The notes under the pieces: model-generated
Told to the model about the DNA's origin: nothing
Seen by the model: the letters and a program-made list of their open reading frames with translations, nothing else
Databases searched by the model: none
Made by a program: the position numbers and the translations under genes
NCBI RefSeq assembly: GCF_003345525.1
Contig: NZ_QQNH01000001.1
Coordinates: forward strand, 62,001-126,000
Origin: Pelagibacterium lacus
GTDB lineage: Bacteria; Pseudomonadota; Alphaproteobacteria; Rhizobiales; Devosiaceae
DNA: 64,000 bases
Direction of reading: 5' to 3'
Part shown: positions 7,827-18,774 of the stretch, piece by piece
Layout: the number at the start of each line of letters is the position of its first letter
Position numbering within the stretch: the stretch's first letter is position 1

Positions 7827-9716
7827 TCAGGCCGGGGCGGTCTCCTGCTCGATGCCGATGAAACCGCCCGATTGCCGCTCCCACAGGCGGGCATAGATGC
7901 CGCCCGCCGCCACGAGGCTGTCATGGGTGCCCTCCTCGACCACCCGGCCCTGGTCGAGGATCACCAGCCGGTCCATGGCGGCGATGGTCGAGAGGCGATG
8001 GGCGATGGCGATCACCGTCTTGCCGTCCATGAGGCTGTCGAGCTGGCCCTGGATCGCCGCCTCGACCTCGCTGTCGAGGGCCGAGGTCGCCTCGTCGAGG
8101 ACGAGGATCGGGGCATCCTTGAGCAGCACGCGGGCGATGGCGATGCGCTGGCGCTGCCCGCCCGAGAGCTTAACCCCGCGCTCGCCCACCTGGGCGTCAT
8201 AGCCCTTGCGCCCGCGATTGTCCTCGAGCCCCATGATGAAATCATGCGCCTCGGCCTTCTTGGCGGCGGCGATCATTTCCTCCTCGGTGGCGTCGGGGCG
8301 CCCGAACATGATATTGGCGCGCACGGTGCGATGCAGGAGCGAGGTGTCCTGGGTGACGACGCCGATCTGCTCACGCAGGGAATGCTGGGTCACCCTGGAG
8401 ATATCCTGCCCGTCGATCAGGATGCGGCCGCTTTCCAGATCGTAAAAGCGCAGCAGCAGGTTGACGAGGGTCGACTTGCCCGCCCCCGAATGGCCGACAA
8501 GGCCGATCTTTTCACCCGGCGCGATGGCGAGGTCGACCCCCTCGATCACCCCGCGCTTGCGGCCGTAATGGAAGCGCACGTTCTCGAACGTGATCCCGGC
8601 CTCCCTGACCACCAGCGGGGCGGCGTCGGGGGCGTCGATCAATTCGAGCGGCTGGGCGATGGTCTCCATGGCGTTCTGCACCACGCCGAAATGGCGCATC
8701 AGGCCGTTGAGCTGGCCCATCAGCCGCCCCTGCATCATGTTGAAGCGCAGGACGAGGCTGAGGGTGAAGGCGATGGCGCCCACCGTGATCGCGTTGCTGG
8801 CCCACAGATGCACGGCGAGGAGGCCGAAGGCGATGAGCATCACCGTGCTCAGCAAGCCCATGGTGGCCCGCATGCCGGTGACCAGCCGCGCGAGGCGGGT
8901 CGCCGAGGCCAGATAGCGCTCGAACCCCTTGCGCACATAGACGTCGTTGCGCTCGTCGCTTCCGAACACCCGCAGGGTCTGGATATTGGAGAAGCTGTCG
9001 GTCACCCGGCCGTTGAGCACCGAAACGGCCTCGGCGTTCTCGGCGGCCCGGGCGCGCATATTGGGGATGAAATAGCGGGCCGAGAGCAGCAGTATGGCGA
9101 TCCAGGCAACGACCAGCCCGGCCATGCGGATATCGAGCTGGGCGAAGAGGACGATAGTGGTGGTCGCAAAGATCATCAGCGCCCAGCCGACCTGGATGAC
9201 ATTGCTGATGAAATCGTTGAGCGACTGGGCGGCCTGGGTCACCTTGGTCACCAGCCGCCCGGCGAAATCGTCGTTGAAGAAGCGGATCGACTGGCGGGCC
9301 ACATAGGTATAGCTCTGCCAGCGCACCATGGTGTTGAAGCCGCGCCCGATGGTCTGTTCCTCGACCAGCGCCTGCAAGGCGGGGGCAAGGAAGCGCCCCA
9401 GCACGATGACCAGCAGCATCAGCACCAGTTCGGGCGCGTGCGCGGCGGGCAAGCCCTCCCAGCCGGCGGCCGGATCGCTGCTCTCGAGCAGGTCGATCAG
9501 CCGGCCCATATAGTAGAAGAACAGGGCCTCGAACAGCCCGACCAGCCCGGTGGCGACGAGCACCACGACGTAAGGGAGCTTGGCCTGGCTGACATGATGC
9601 CAGATGAACGCCCAGACGGTATTGGGCGGCTGTTCGATATCATGGGGCTTGAACGGATCGATCCAAGTCTCGAATTTTCCGCTGAGCCACAACAAGGGTC
9701 TGAGAAGCGTGGACAT
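7827..9716 (-). CDS. ABC exporter, fused permease-ATPase (second of tandem pair)
   Basis: A 629-residue half transporter with six membrane helices in the first 350 residues and a nucleotide-binding domain from about 375. The domain has a Walker A (GHSGAGKST), signature (LSGGQRQR), Walker B ([12 protein letters not shown]) and H-loop (IAIAHRLST). The start at 9716 gives MSTLLRPLLW; the open frame extends upstream over the end of the neighbouring gene and is discarded. Its partner lies immediately upstream (start-to-stop gap 49 bp), so the two probably form a heterodimer. DNA over the ATPase core is nearly identical to the partner while the membrane domains differ. Substrate unknown. Confidence 0.9.
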   Translation of the reverse strand: MSTLLRPLLWLSGKFETWIDPFKPHDIEQPPNTVWAFIWHHVSQAKLPYVVVLVATGLVGLFEALFFYYMGRLIDLLESSDPAAGWEGLPAAHAPELVLMLLVIVLGRFLAPALQALVEEQTIGRGFNTMVRWQSYTYVARQSIRFFNDDFAGRLVTKVTQAAQSLNDFISNVIQVGWALMIFATTTIVLFAQLDIRMAGLVVAWIAILLLSARYFIPNMRARAAENAEAVSVLNGRVTDSFSNIQTLRVFGSDERNDVYVRKGFERYLASATRLARLVTGMRATMGLLSTVMLIAFGLLAVHLWASNAITVGAIAFTLSLVLRFNMMQGRLMGQLNGLMRHFGVVQNAMETIAQPLELIDAPDAAPLVVREAGITFENVRFHYGRKRGVIEGVDLAIAPGEKIGLVGHSGAGKSTLVNLLLRFYDLESGRILIDGQDISRVTQHSLREQIGVVTQDTSLLHRTVRANIMFGRPDATEEEMIAAAKKAEAHDFIMGLEDNRGRKGYDAQVGERGVKLSGGQRQRIAIARVLLKDAPILVLDEATSALDSEVEAAIQGQLDSLMDGKTVIAIAHRLSTIAAMDRLVILDQGRVVEEGTHDSLVAAGGIYARLWERQSGGFIGIEQETAPA

Positions 9717-9765
9717 GGCCGCCACTGTGATCGTAACCCCTGAGTCTCGCAAGGGGCGGCGCAGA

Positions 9766-11631
<1,866 letters not shown>

Positions 11632-12012
11632 GGGGAAACCGCGTGCGGGAAGAGAAACGGCATCGTCATCCCCGCCTTCCCGGCCTGTGGAGATGACATG
11701 ATCGGACAATTAAACAAGCTAATGCTTGATAAATTCAAATACGGACAGGGTCAAGCATCGTCCGGCCCGGCCGCCGCCTGTGCGCCGTCCGCTGCCTTCA
11801 AGAACAAGGACGTTTGCCGAACCGTTCCGCCGACATCTCTCCGCATAGACGCGGCAGATGACGAATATGGGACCGCCGCCACTATAGCAGCGTTAAGGTT
11901 GTGGAAAGATTTTTCTCGCGCCTAAGTGATTCTTCCGACTCGCGATTTCAGCATGGCGGCTTGAGCCGGGGTTTTTGGCTATGGACAAGAGTCCGCCAAT
12001 CGATTCAATGTC
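11632..12012. promoter_or_regulatory. Divergent intergenic region with clustered GANTC sites
   Basis: This 381-bp region separates the leftward ABC exporters from the rightward kinase. It holds three GANTC sequences (GATTC 11928-11932, GACTC 11937-11941, GATTC 12002-12006), the recognition site of the cell-cycle methylase CcrM. They lie directly before a kinase of the PleC/DivJ type. The left part is AT-richer (CTAATGCTTGATAAATTCAAA near 11718) and may hold the exporter promoter. No gene is supported here. Confidence 0.4.
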
Positions 12013-13734
12013 TTGAAAATCTTCACACGCAGAGGGGCAGCCTGGATCGGGCTGTGGTTGGGCATGGGATCGGCGGAGGCATCCGGCGTCGGCGGGACAG
12101 GATTCGGGGGAGCGGCAAAACCCGGCGGTTTCGCCAATGCCCTCACCCGCCCCGCCGTCCAGATCGCCGCCGCCGCCATCCTTCTTTCCACCTGCCTCGT
12201 TGCCTATGACATGGCGCGATCGGTCGCCGAGACCGAGGAGCGGGCGCAGCTCATCGCCACCCTCGCCGCCGCGCAACTGGCCGAAACCGCCCCCCGCGGC
12301 GTTTCGGGGGCGCCTATCGCCATTCCCCCCGCCCTCGCCGACGGGTTGCACATGGTGGTGTCGGACGCGGGCGGCGCGGTGCTCTTTGCCTCGGCCTCCG
12401 CCGAGACCCTGCGGGGCAACGACTACATCGACGCCAGCGTGGCGCTCGACGCCGGCGACGTCGAGGTGGCGGTGTTCCTCGCCGCCGAGCCGGTCTGGGC
12501 GCTGCTGCTGCACCGCCTCGCCGCCATTGCCGGCATCCTCGCCCTCGTCGCCCTTGGCGTGTGGTGGGCGCATCGCCGGGGCGGCGGGCGCGCCGCCATG
12601 CCCTCCACGCCCATCGAGGCGGTGCCCTATGGTCTGGCCCATTGGCAGGAAAGCGGGGTCCTGGTCTGCGCCAACGCCGCCTTTTCCCGCCTCTTGCGCC
12701 TCGAAACGGCGGTCATGCCCGGAACGCCCTATTCCGAGGTCACGCGCACCATAAGGGGCGCCATCACGGCCCGTCCGGTGCTCGACGCCAGCCGGCAGCG
12801 CATGCTCGAAGTGACCGGCGAGGACGGCCGCACCCTGATGCTCGACGAGCGCCCCTGCCCTTCGGGGGGCTTTATTACCATCGTCACCGACATCACCGAG
12901 CGCAAGGCCGCCGACCGCCTTCTGGGCCGCATCCGCGAGGAGCAGAAGCAACTGGCCCGCCGCTATCACGAGGAAAAGCTCAAGGCCGAGGCGTCGAGCC
13001 GGGCCAAATCAAGCTTCCTCGCCCATCTGTCCCACGAAATCCGCACCCCGCTCAACCACATCATCGGCTTTACCGACATGATCAGGCTCGAAACCTTCGG
13101 GCCGCTGGGCGATCCCAAATATCGCGGCTATCTCGAAGACATCAGGCGGGCCGGCGAGCAATTGCTCGAATCCTTTGCCGAAATCCTCGACTATGCCGAG
13201 CTGGAGGCCGGGCGCAAATCGCTGCGCAGCGAGCGCGTCCCCCTCGCCGATCTCATCGAAGGCTGCCAGGCGCGCTTCGCCACCCGGGCCCGCAATGCCG
13301 GGGTGGCCCTGCAACTCGGCCCGATCGGCGACGGCGAACTGCTGGCCGACCGGCACTATCTCGAACGCATGATGGCCAATCTGCTCGACAACGCCATCCG
13401 CTTCACCGAGCGCGACGGCATGGTGCGGCTGGCCGCCTGGGTGGCCGATGGGGGCGTGGTGCTGGAGGTGACCGATACCGGCATGGGCATGAGCGCCGAA
13501 CTGATGGAAAAGCTCTCCCAGCCCTTCGTCCTCTCGGACGCGGCCTTCACCCGTGGCCATCACGGCATCGGGCTGGGCATCGCCACGGCGCGGGTCATCG
13601 CCGAGCAGAGCGGCGGGCGGCTGGCCATCGATTCCCTGCCCGGCATCGGCACCACCGTCGCCGTGTCGCTGCCGCTGGCCGACACGCAGGCCGGCCATAC
13701 CCGGCCGCACCTGTCCTCCGCCCGCGCTGCCTAA
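12013..13734 (+). CDS. Membrane sensor histidine kinase, PleC/DivJ/PdhS-like
   Basis: A 573-residue kinase. Two membrane segments (about 48-66 and 164-185) bracket a short periplasmic loop. A PAS-like region follows (205-295, ending in VTDITERKAA), then a HisKA domain with the phospho-acceptor H341 (LSHEIRTPLNHIIGFTDMI) and an HATPase domain (NLLDNAIRFT, DTGMGMS, GIGLGIATARVIAE). The stretch FGPLGDPKYRGYLEDIRRAGEQLL is typical of alphaproteobacterial kinases that act on DivK or PleD. The start is TTG at 12013 or ATG at 12064. No response regulator is adjacent. The end overlaps glnE by 4 bp, tail to tail. Confidence 0.85.
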   Translation: MKIFTRRGAAWIGLWLGMGSAEASGVGGTGFGGAAKPGGFANALTRPAVQIAAAAILLSTCLVAYDMARSVAETEERAQLIATLAAAQLAETAPRGVSGAPIAIPPALADGLHMVVSDAGGAVLFASASAETLRGNDYIDASVALDAGDVEVAVFLAAEPVWALLLHRLAAIAGILALVALGVWWAHRRGGGRAAMPSTPIEAVPYGLAHWQESGVLVCANAAFSRLLRLETAVMPGTPYSEVTRTIRGAITARPVLDASRQRMLEVTGEDGRTLMLDERPCPSGGFITIVTDITERKAADRLLGRIREEQKQLARRYHEEKLKAEASSRAKSSFLAHLSHEIRTPLNHIIGFTDMIRLETFGPLGDPKYRGYLEDIRRAGEQLLESFAEILDYAELEAGRKSLRSERVPLADLIEGCQARFATRARNAGVALQLGPIGDGELLADRHYLERMMANLLDNAIRFTERDGMVRLAAWVADGGVVLEVTDTGMGMSAELMEKLSQPFVLSDAAFTRGHHGIGLGIATARVIAEQSGGRLAIDSLPGIGTTVAVSLPLADTQAGHTRPHLSSARAA

Positions 13735-16622
13735 CCCCTCATCTTCTCGTAGAACGCCGTCGCCGCCCGCCCGACATCCTCCCGCATGGCGAGCACATCG
13801 GCTTCCAGCCGGGCGAAGTCGGGATAATTGGTGCGCCGGGCGACGAGGTCGCGGAAGGCGGGCGTCCAGCCTTCGTCCCGCAGCGGATCGATAAGGCAGG
13901 CGCTCATCAATTGTAGGATGGCGCTATAGGTGGCGTGGATTTCCGCCAGGCGCTCGCCCTCCGGCAGCAATCCGGTTTCGGCCAGCCGCATCAGCACCCC
14001 GGCCGGCTGGGCCTGCGGCACCGCCAGCCTGTCGCCTTCGAGCAATTGCGCCGTCTGGGCGATGAATTCGAGGTCGACCAGCCCGCCATCATGGAGCTTG
14101 AGGTCGAAGGGATGGCGCGGCGGGCGCTCCCGGGCCATCAGGGCGCGCATCTCCACCACGTCATCGACGATCTTGCCCCGGTCGCGGGGCAGCGCCAGGA
14201 TCTCCGCGATCTCGGCCTTGACGGTCGCGTCCAGCCCCGCATCGCCGATCACCAGCCGCGCGCGGGTCAAGGCCAGATGCTCCCAGGTCCAGGCCTCCTG
14301 GCGCTGATAGGAGCGGAAGCGTTTGAGGCTGGTGGCCAGCGGGCCGGCATTGCCCGAGGGCCGCAGCCGCATATCGGCCTCATAGAGCACCCCTTCGGCC
14401 GTGGGGGCCGAGATCGCCGCCACCAGCCGCTGGGTGAGGCGGGTGAAATAGGTCGGCACGTCCAGCGGCCGCGTCCCGTCCGAACCCGGGCTGTCCTCGG
14501 GCACCTCATAGAGCAGGATGAAGTCGAGGTCCGAGGTGAGGGTCATTTCCCGGCTGGCGATCTTGCCGAAGCCGAGCAGGCCGAGTCGCGCGCCCGGCAC
14601 CGTCCCATGGCGGGCGGCAAAGGACTCCCGCGCCGCAGCGAACAGCCGCGCCAGCAGCGTTTCGGCCAGGGCGGTGAACTGGCGCCCTGCCTGCTCGGCG
14701 CTCAGCGCCCCGCCCACCAGCCCGGCGGCGATGAGGAATTTCTGCTCCTGGCCGATGATGCGGGCCCGGTCGATCAAATCCTCATAGGAGCGCGCATCGG
14801 CGAGAAAGGCGTCGACGCTGGCGACCAGCGCCTCGGAGGTGGCGATATCGCCGGCAAAGGCGGGGTCGATCAGCCCGTCCACCACATGGGCGCGATGGAT
14901 CACCGCTTCGGCCAGCCGGGGCGCGGATGACATGAAATCGAGCAGCAATTGGCGCAATTGCTCGTGATTGCGCAGCAGGGCGAACATCTGCACCCCGGCC
15001 GGCAGGCGGGTGAGGAAATCGTTGAAGCGCATGAAGGCCGTGTCGGCATTGCCGCTTTCGGCCAGGGTCTTGAGCAGCAGCGGGATCAGTTCGGTCAGGT
15101 GCTCGCGCGCCTTGGCAGTGCGGGTGGCGGCATAGCCGCCATAATGCCATTTGCGGATGGTCGCCGATACAGCGGCGGGGTCGGAGAACCCCAGTTCGGC
15201 AAGGGTTTCGAGCGTGTCGGGATCGTCGTCGCTGCCGGTGAAGACCAGATTGCCCAGATCGCCCGAAAGGCTCCCCCCTTCGGAGAACAATTCGGCGTAA
15301 TACTCCGAGACCCGCGCCAGCGCGGCGCGGTAATCGGCCTCGAAGGCGGCGCGCTCGGCATAGCCCATGAGCAACGCGATCTCGCCCACCCCCGCCTCGG
15401 TTTCCGGCATCACATGGGTCTGCTCGTCGCGCTGCATCTGCAGCCGGTTCTCGACGGCGCGCAGGAACCAGTAGGTTTCCTCCAGCTCGCGGGCCGTGTC
15501 GGCGCCGATCCAGCGGCCCGCGACCAGCGCGGCCAGCGCCTTCACCGTGGGGCGCACCCGCAAATCGGGGTCGCGGCCGCCGGCGATCAATTGCTGGGTC
15601 TGGACGAAGAACTCGATCTCGCGGATGCCGCCGCGCCCGAGCTTGACATTGTGCCCCAGCACCCGCTCGGCGCCCACCTTGCGATGGATATTGATCTGGC
15701 GCTTCATCGCCTGGATATCGGCGATCATCGCGAAGTCGAGATGCTTGCGCCAGATGAAGGGGGCGAGCTCCTTGAGGAAGCCATGGCCCACGCCAAGGTC
15801 CCCAGCGCAGGGCCGCGCCTTGATCCACGCGGCGCGCTCCCAGTTCTGCCCGCGCGATTCGTAATAGCCCAGCGCCGCATCGACGGAGAGGGCGATGGGC
15901 GTCGAGCCGGGATCGGGGCGCAGGCGCACATCGGTGCGGAACACATAGCCGTCGGCGGTGCGGTCCTGCATGATGGCCACCAGACGGCGCAGCAGGCGGA
16001 CATAGAATTTGTTGTGCTCGCCATCGTCGGGCAGCACCGGCAGGTGCGGATCGTAGAAGGCGACGATATCGATGTCGGAGGAATAATTCAGTTCCTGCCC
16101 GCCATGCTTGCCCAGCGCGAAGATGGCGAGGCCGGAATTGGCGCCTCTGGCCGCGTCCGCCGGCAGCAGCAGCCGGCCCTGGCGCGCCGCCTCCGCCATG
16201 AGGAAGTCGAGCCCGGCGGAAAGCGCGGCGTCGGCCATGTCGGACATGCGCGAGGTGGTGTCCTCGGCGCTCCACACCCCGCCGATCTCGGCCAGCGCCG
16301 ACAATAGCGCCCCCCGCCCCTTGCCGATGCGCAAGCGCTTCATCAGCGCCGCCTCGTCGTCATCGCCGCCGATCCGCATGTCGGCGAGGATGGTGGCGAA
16401 GACCTCGGTGGGGTCGCCAGCCAGCGCCCCGGCCAGCCAGCTCGCGTGGCGGCGGGCGAGGTCGTGCAGATAGGGCGCCGCGGCAAAGGCCGGCGCCAGA
16501 GTGGGCAGCGCCGCGGTGATCGCCGCGCGGGCCTCCTCGCCCAGCCCGGTGAGGATATCCGTGGCAATCTCGTCGTCCTGCGGTCCCGGAAGGGGCGCGA
16601 GGCGCTGGCCCAGCGCCGTCAT
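13731..16622 (-). CDS. glnE: Bifunctional glutamine synthetase adenylyltransferase/deadenylylase
   Basis: A 963-residue protein with two nucleotidyltransferase domains. The N-terminal adenylyl-removing half contains SSDIDIVAFYD and GRGGIREIEFFVQTQQLIAGG. The C-terminal adenylylating half contains LTSDLDFILLYE and LVDLEFIAQTAQLL. Full length matches the family. GlnE turns glutamine synthetase off or on by adding or removing AMP under control of PII. It is the last gene of the leftward degP-regulator-kinase-glnE group and starts 12 bp after the kinase stop, an arrangement known from rhizobia. Confidence 0.97.
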   Translation of the reverse strand: MTALGQRLAPLPGPQDDEIATDILTGLGEEARAAITAALPTLAPAFAAAPYLHDLARRHASWLAGALAGDPTEVFATILADMRIGGDDDEAALMKRLRIGKGRGALLSALAEIGGVWSAEDTTSRMSDMADAALSAGLDFLMAEAARQGRLLLPADAARGANSGLAIFALGKHGGQELNYSSDIDIVAFYDPHLPVLPDDGEHNKFYVRLLRRLVAIMQDRTADGYVFRTDVRLRPDPGSTPIALSVDAALGYYESRGQNWERAAWIKARPCAGDLGVGHGFLKELAPFIWRKHLDFAMIADIQAMKRQINIHRKVGAERVLGHNVKLGRGGIREIEFFVQTQQLIAGGRDPDLRVRPTVKALAALVAGRWIGADTARELEETYWFLRAVENRLQMQRDEQTHVMPETEAGVGEIALLMGYAERAAFEADYRAALARVSEYYAELFSEGGSLSGDLGNLVFTGSDDDPDTLETLAELGFSDPAAVSATIRKWHYGGYAATRTAKAREHLTELIPLLLKTLAESGNADTAFMRFNDFLTRLPAGVQMFALLRNHEQLRQLLLDFMSSAPRLAEAVIHRAHVVDGLIDPAFAGDIATSEALVASVDAFLADARSYEDLIDRARIIGQEQKFLIAAGLVGGALSAEQAGRQFTALAETLLARLFAAARESFAARHGTVPGARLGLLGFGKIASREMTLTSDLDFILLYEVPEDSPGSDGTRPLDVPTYFTRLTQRLVAAISAPTAEGVLYEADMRLRPSGNAGPLATSLKRFRSYQRQEAWTWEHLALTRARLVIGDAGLDATVKAEIAEILALPRDRGKIVDDVVEMRALMARERPPRHPFDLKLHDGGLVDLEFIAQTAQLLEGDRLAVPQAQPAGVLMRLAETGLLPEGERLAEIHATYSAILQLMSACLIDPLRDEGWTPAFRDLVARRTNYPDFARLEADVLAMREDVGRAATAFYEKMRG

Positions 16623-16634
16623 GGCCGGGGTGCC

Positions 16635-18053
16635 TCAGCCGGCGGGAAAGGTGATGACCGCCCTGGCGCCGGGAGCGCTGTCCTCGAAGCGGATGGTTCC
16701 CCCATGCAGGTGGACGACCGCCGCGACGAGGGCGAGGCCGAGGCCGGCGCCGGGCTCGGTGCGGCTGGTTTCGAGCCGCGCGAAGCGCTCGAACACCCGT
16801 GTGCGGTCCGCCTCGGAAATGCCGGGGCCCCGGTCTGCGACTTCAACGACGATCCTCCCTGGCTCCCTGCGGGCGGCGATGGTGATGGAACCATCCCCCT
16901 CTGCCGACTGGCCGTATTTTATGGCATTTTCGACAAGGTTCACAAGGGCTTGCCCGATGAGTTCGCGATTGGCGTCCAGCGTGAGCCCCGGTTCTACCGC
17001 CGTCTCCAGCCCCAGCCCCGCATCCTCGGCGACGGGCTGGTAGAGTTCGGCGACATCGGCGACGATTTCGCTCAGGTCGATGCGCGAGAACGCCCCGGTC
17101 GAAGTGCCCGCCTCCGCCCGCGCGATCAGCAGCAGGGCGTTGAAGGTGCGGATGAGCTGGTCGGATTCGGCGATGGTGGTTTCCAGCGCCAGCCTCTGGC
17201 GATCGGGATCGGTGTCGCGCAGGGCGGCTTCGGCCTTGTTGCGCAGCCGCGTCAGCGGGGTCTTGAGGTCGTGGGCGACGTTGTCGGTCACCTCCTTGAG
17301 GCCCACCATCAGCTTTTCGATGCGCCCCAGCATGGCGTTGAGGCTGGTGGCCACCGCGTCGAATTCGTCATCGCGGCCGGTGACCGGCACCCGCTCGGAG
17401 AGATTGCCCGACATGATCTTGCTCGACGTTTCGGTGATGCCGTCGATGCGCCGCAGCACATAGCGCGCCGTCAGCCCCCCGGCTATCAGCGAGAGCACGA
17501 TGATGCCCAGCGCGCCGGCAAAGAAGGTGCGCAGGATGATGGCGTTGAAGCCGCGCCGCTCGCCCACGTCGCGGCCGATGACGAGGCGCAGCCCGTTGCT
17601 CAGCTCCAGCGATTCGACGATGGCCACCCCATGGGTGGGCACGTCCTCCTCCGGCCCGCCATAGATTTCCCGCCCGCGCTGGTATTCGAGCTCGAAGCGC
17701 CCGGCTTCCGAAATCACCGCCGTGGGGAAGTCGCTGACATTGCCGGCGATCATGGTGCCCGTGGGGTCGCCGAGATAGTAGATCCCCGGCCCCGGGCGAT
17801 CGGCGAGGCGCTGCACGGCGAAGGCCACGGCGCGCACGCTGGACTGGCTGGATAACAGCCGGATCTGCGCCACTTCGCGCTCCACGGCGCGGTATTGCTC
17901 GCGCTGGATCTGCACCGAGGTCTGATAGGCGATCAGCCCCAGCAGCAGCACGGCGAAACCCACGAAGATGGCGATGAAGATCGCCGTGAGGCGCACGGTG
18001 GTGGTGCGCCACAGATTGCGGAGGGAAAAGCGGCGCGGGGCGGCGTCAGTCAC
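16635..18053 (-). CDS. Sensor histidine kinase of the degP-glnE two-component pair
   Basis: A 472-residue kinase with a GTG start overlapping the regulator gene by 8 bp. A first membrane helix (AIFIAIFVGFAVLLLGLIAY) and a second (FFAGALGIIVLSLIAGGLTARYV) flank a periplasmic domain of about 130 residues. HAMP follows (RIDGITETSSKIMSGNLSERV), then the H box VAHDLKTPLTRLR and the ATPase boxes (NLVENAIKYG, DRGPGIS, GAGLGLALVAAVV). Its place between degP and glnE suggests envelope stress sensing. That is inference; the signal is not known. Confidence 0.92.
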   Translation of the reverse strand: MTDAAPRRFSLRNLWRTTTVRLTAIFIAIFVGFAVLLLGLIAYQTSVQIQREQYRAVEREVAQIRLLSSQSSVRAVAFAVQRLADRPGPGIYYLGDPTGTMIAGNVSDFPTAVISEAGRFELEYQRGREIYGGPEEDVPTHGVAIVESLELSNGLRLVIGRDVGERRGFNAIILRTFFAGALGIIVLSLIAGGLTARYVLRRIDGITETSSKIMSGNLSERVPVTGRDDEFDAVATSLNAMLGRIEKLMVGLKEVTDNVAHDLKTPLTRLRNKAEAALRDTDPDRQRLALETTIAESDQLIRTFNALLLIARAEAGTSTGAFSRIDLSEIVADVAELYQPVAEDAGLGLETAVEPGLTLDANRELIGQALVNLVENAIKYGQSAEGDGSITIAARREPGRIVVEVADRGPGISEADRTRVFERFARLETSRTEPGAGLGLALVAAVVHLHGGTIRFEDSAPGARAVITFPAG

Positions 18054-18717
18054 GGATCACATAGCCCGCGCCGCGCACCGTCTGCAGCAATTGGCGCTCA
18101 TGGCCCTTGTCGACCTTGCCGCGCAGCCGCGACATGTGCACGTCGATCACATTGGTCTGTGGGTCGAAGTGATAGTCCCAGACGTTTTCGAGCAGCATGG
18201 TGCGGGTGACCACGCGCCCGGCATTCTTCATCAAATATTCGAGCAGCCGGAATTCGCGCGGCTGAAGCAGCACCTGTTCCCCGCCCCGCTCGACCTTGCG
18301 CGACAGGCGGTCGAGCACGAGGTCGCCGACCTGGTACGAGGTCGCCGCCTCGCTGGGCGCGTTGCGCCGCGCCATCACCTCGATGCGGGCCAGAAGCTCG
18401 GAAAAGGCGTAGGGCTTGACGAGATAATCATCGCCGCCGGCGCGCAGCCCGGTCACCCGGTCATCGACCTCGCCGAGGGCGGAGAGGATGAGGGCCGGCG
18501 TGTTGTTACCCTCGGCGCGCAGGGATTCGATGATCGACAGCCCGTCGCGGCGGGGCAGCATGCGATCGACGATCAGCACGTCGTACTCCATGCCCGAGGC
18601 CATGGCATAGCCGGTTTCGCCATCGCTGGCGTGATGGGCCACATGGCCGCATTCGTCCAGCGCCTGGATGAGATAGGACGCCGCCTCGCGATCGTCTTCG
18701 ATGATGAGGATTTTCAC
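18046..18717 (-). CDS. OmpR-family response regulator of the degP-glnE pair
   Basis: A 223-residue regulator with receiver (IIEDDREAASYL, phospho-acceptor Asp in VLIVDRMLPRRDG, Lys in YLVKPYAFSELL) and winged-helix output domain (QPREFRLLEYLMKNAGRVVTRTMLLENVW). I start it at the GTG at 18717, which gives the usual V/MKILIIEDD; the open frame extends eleven residues upstream without a better site. The gene follows degP by 57 bp, and the kinase gene overlaps its end. Confidence 0.93.
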   Translation of the reverse strand: MKILIIEDDREAASYLIQALDECGHVAHHASDGETGYAMASGMEYDVLIVDRMLPRRDGLSIIESLRAEGNNTPALILSALGEVDDRVTGLRAGGDDYLVKPYAFSELLARIEVMARRNAPSEAATSYQVGDLVLDRLSRKVERGGEQVLLQPREFRLLEYLMKNAGRVVTRTMLLENVWDYHFDPQTNVIDVHMSRLRGKVDKGHERQLLQTVRGAGYVIRD

Positions 18718-18740
18718 GTCACGCGCCCCCGAGATGGGCC

Positions 18741-18766
18741 GGGCCGGCATCTAAGGACGCCGGCCC
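18741..18766 (-). other. Hairpin between degP and the regulator gene
   Basis: GGGCCGGC and GCCGGCCC form an 8-bp perfect stem with a 10-nt loop, starting 9 bp past the degP stop. There is no run of T after it, so it is more likely a processing or partial-attenuation hairpin that separates degP expression from the two-component genes than a full terminator. Confidence 0.5.
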
Positions 18767-18774
18767 GCAGCCGC

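Noticed and set aside
11698-11925. A 75-codon plus-strand frame in the kinase-exporter intergenic region
   Set aside because: No ribosome site, no recognisable domain, and its start overlaps the possible extended start of the exporter gene. It is more likely regulatory DNA.
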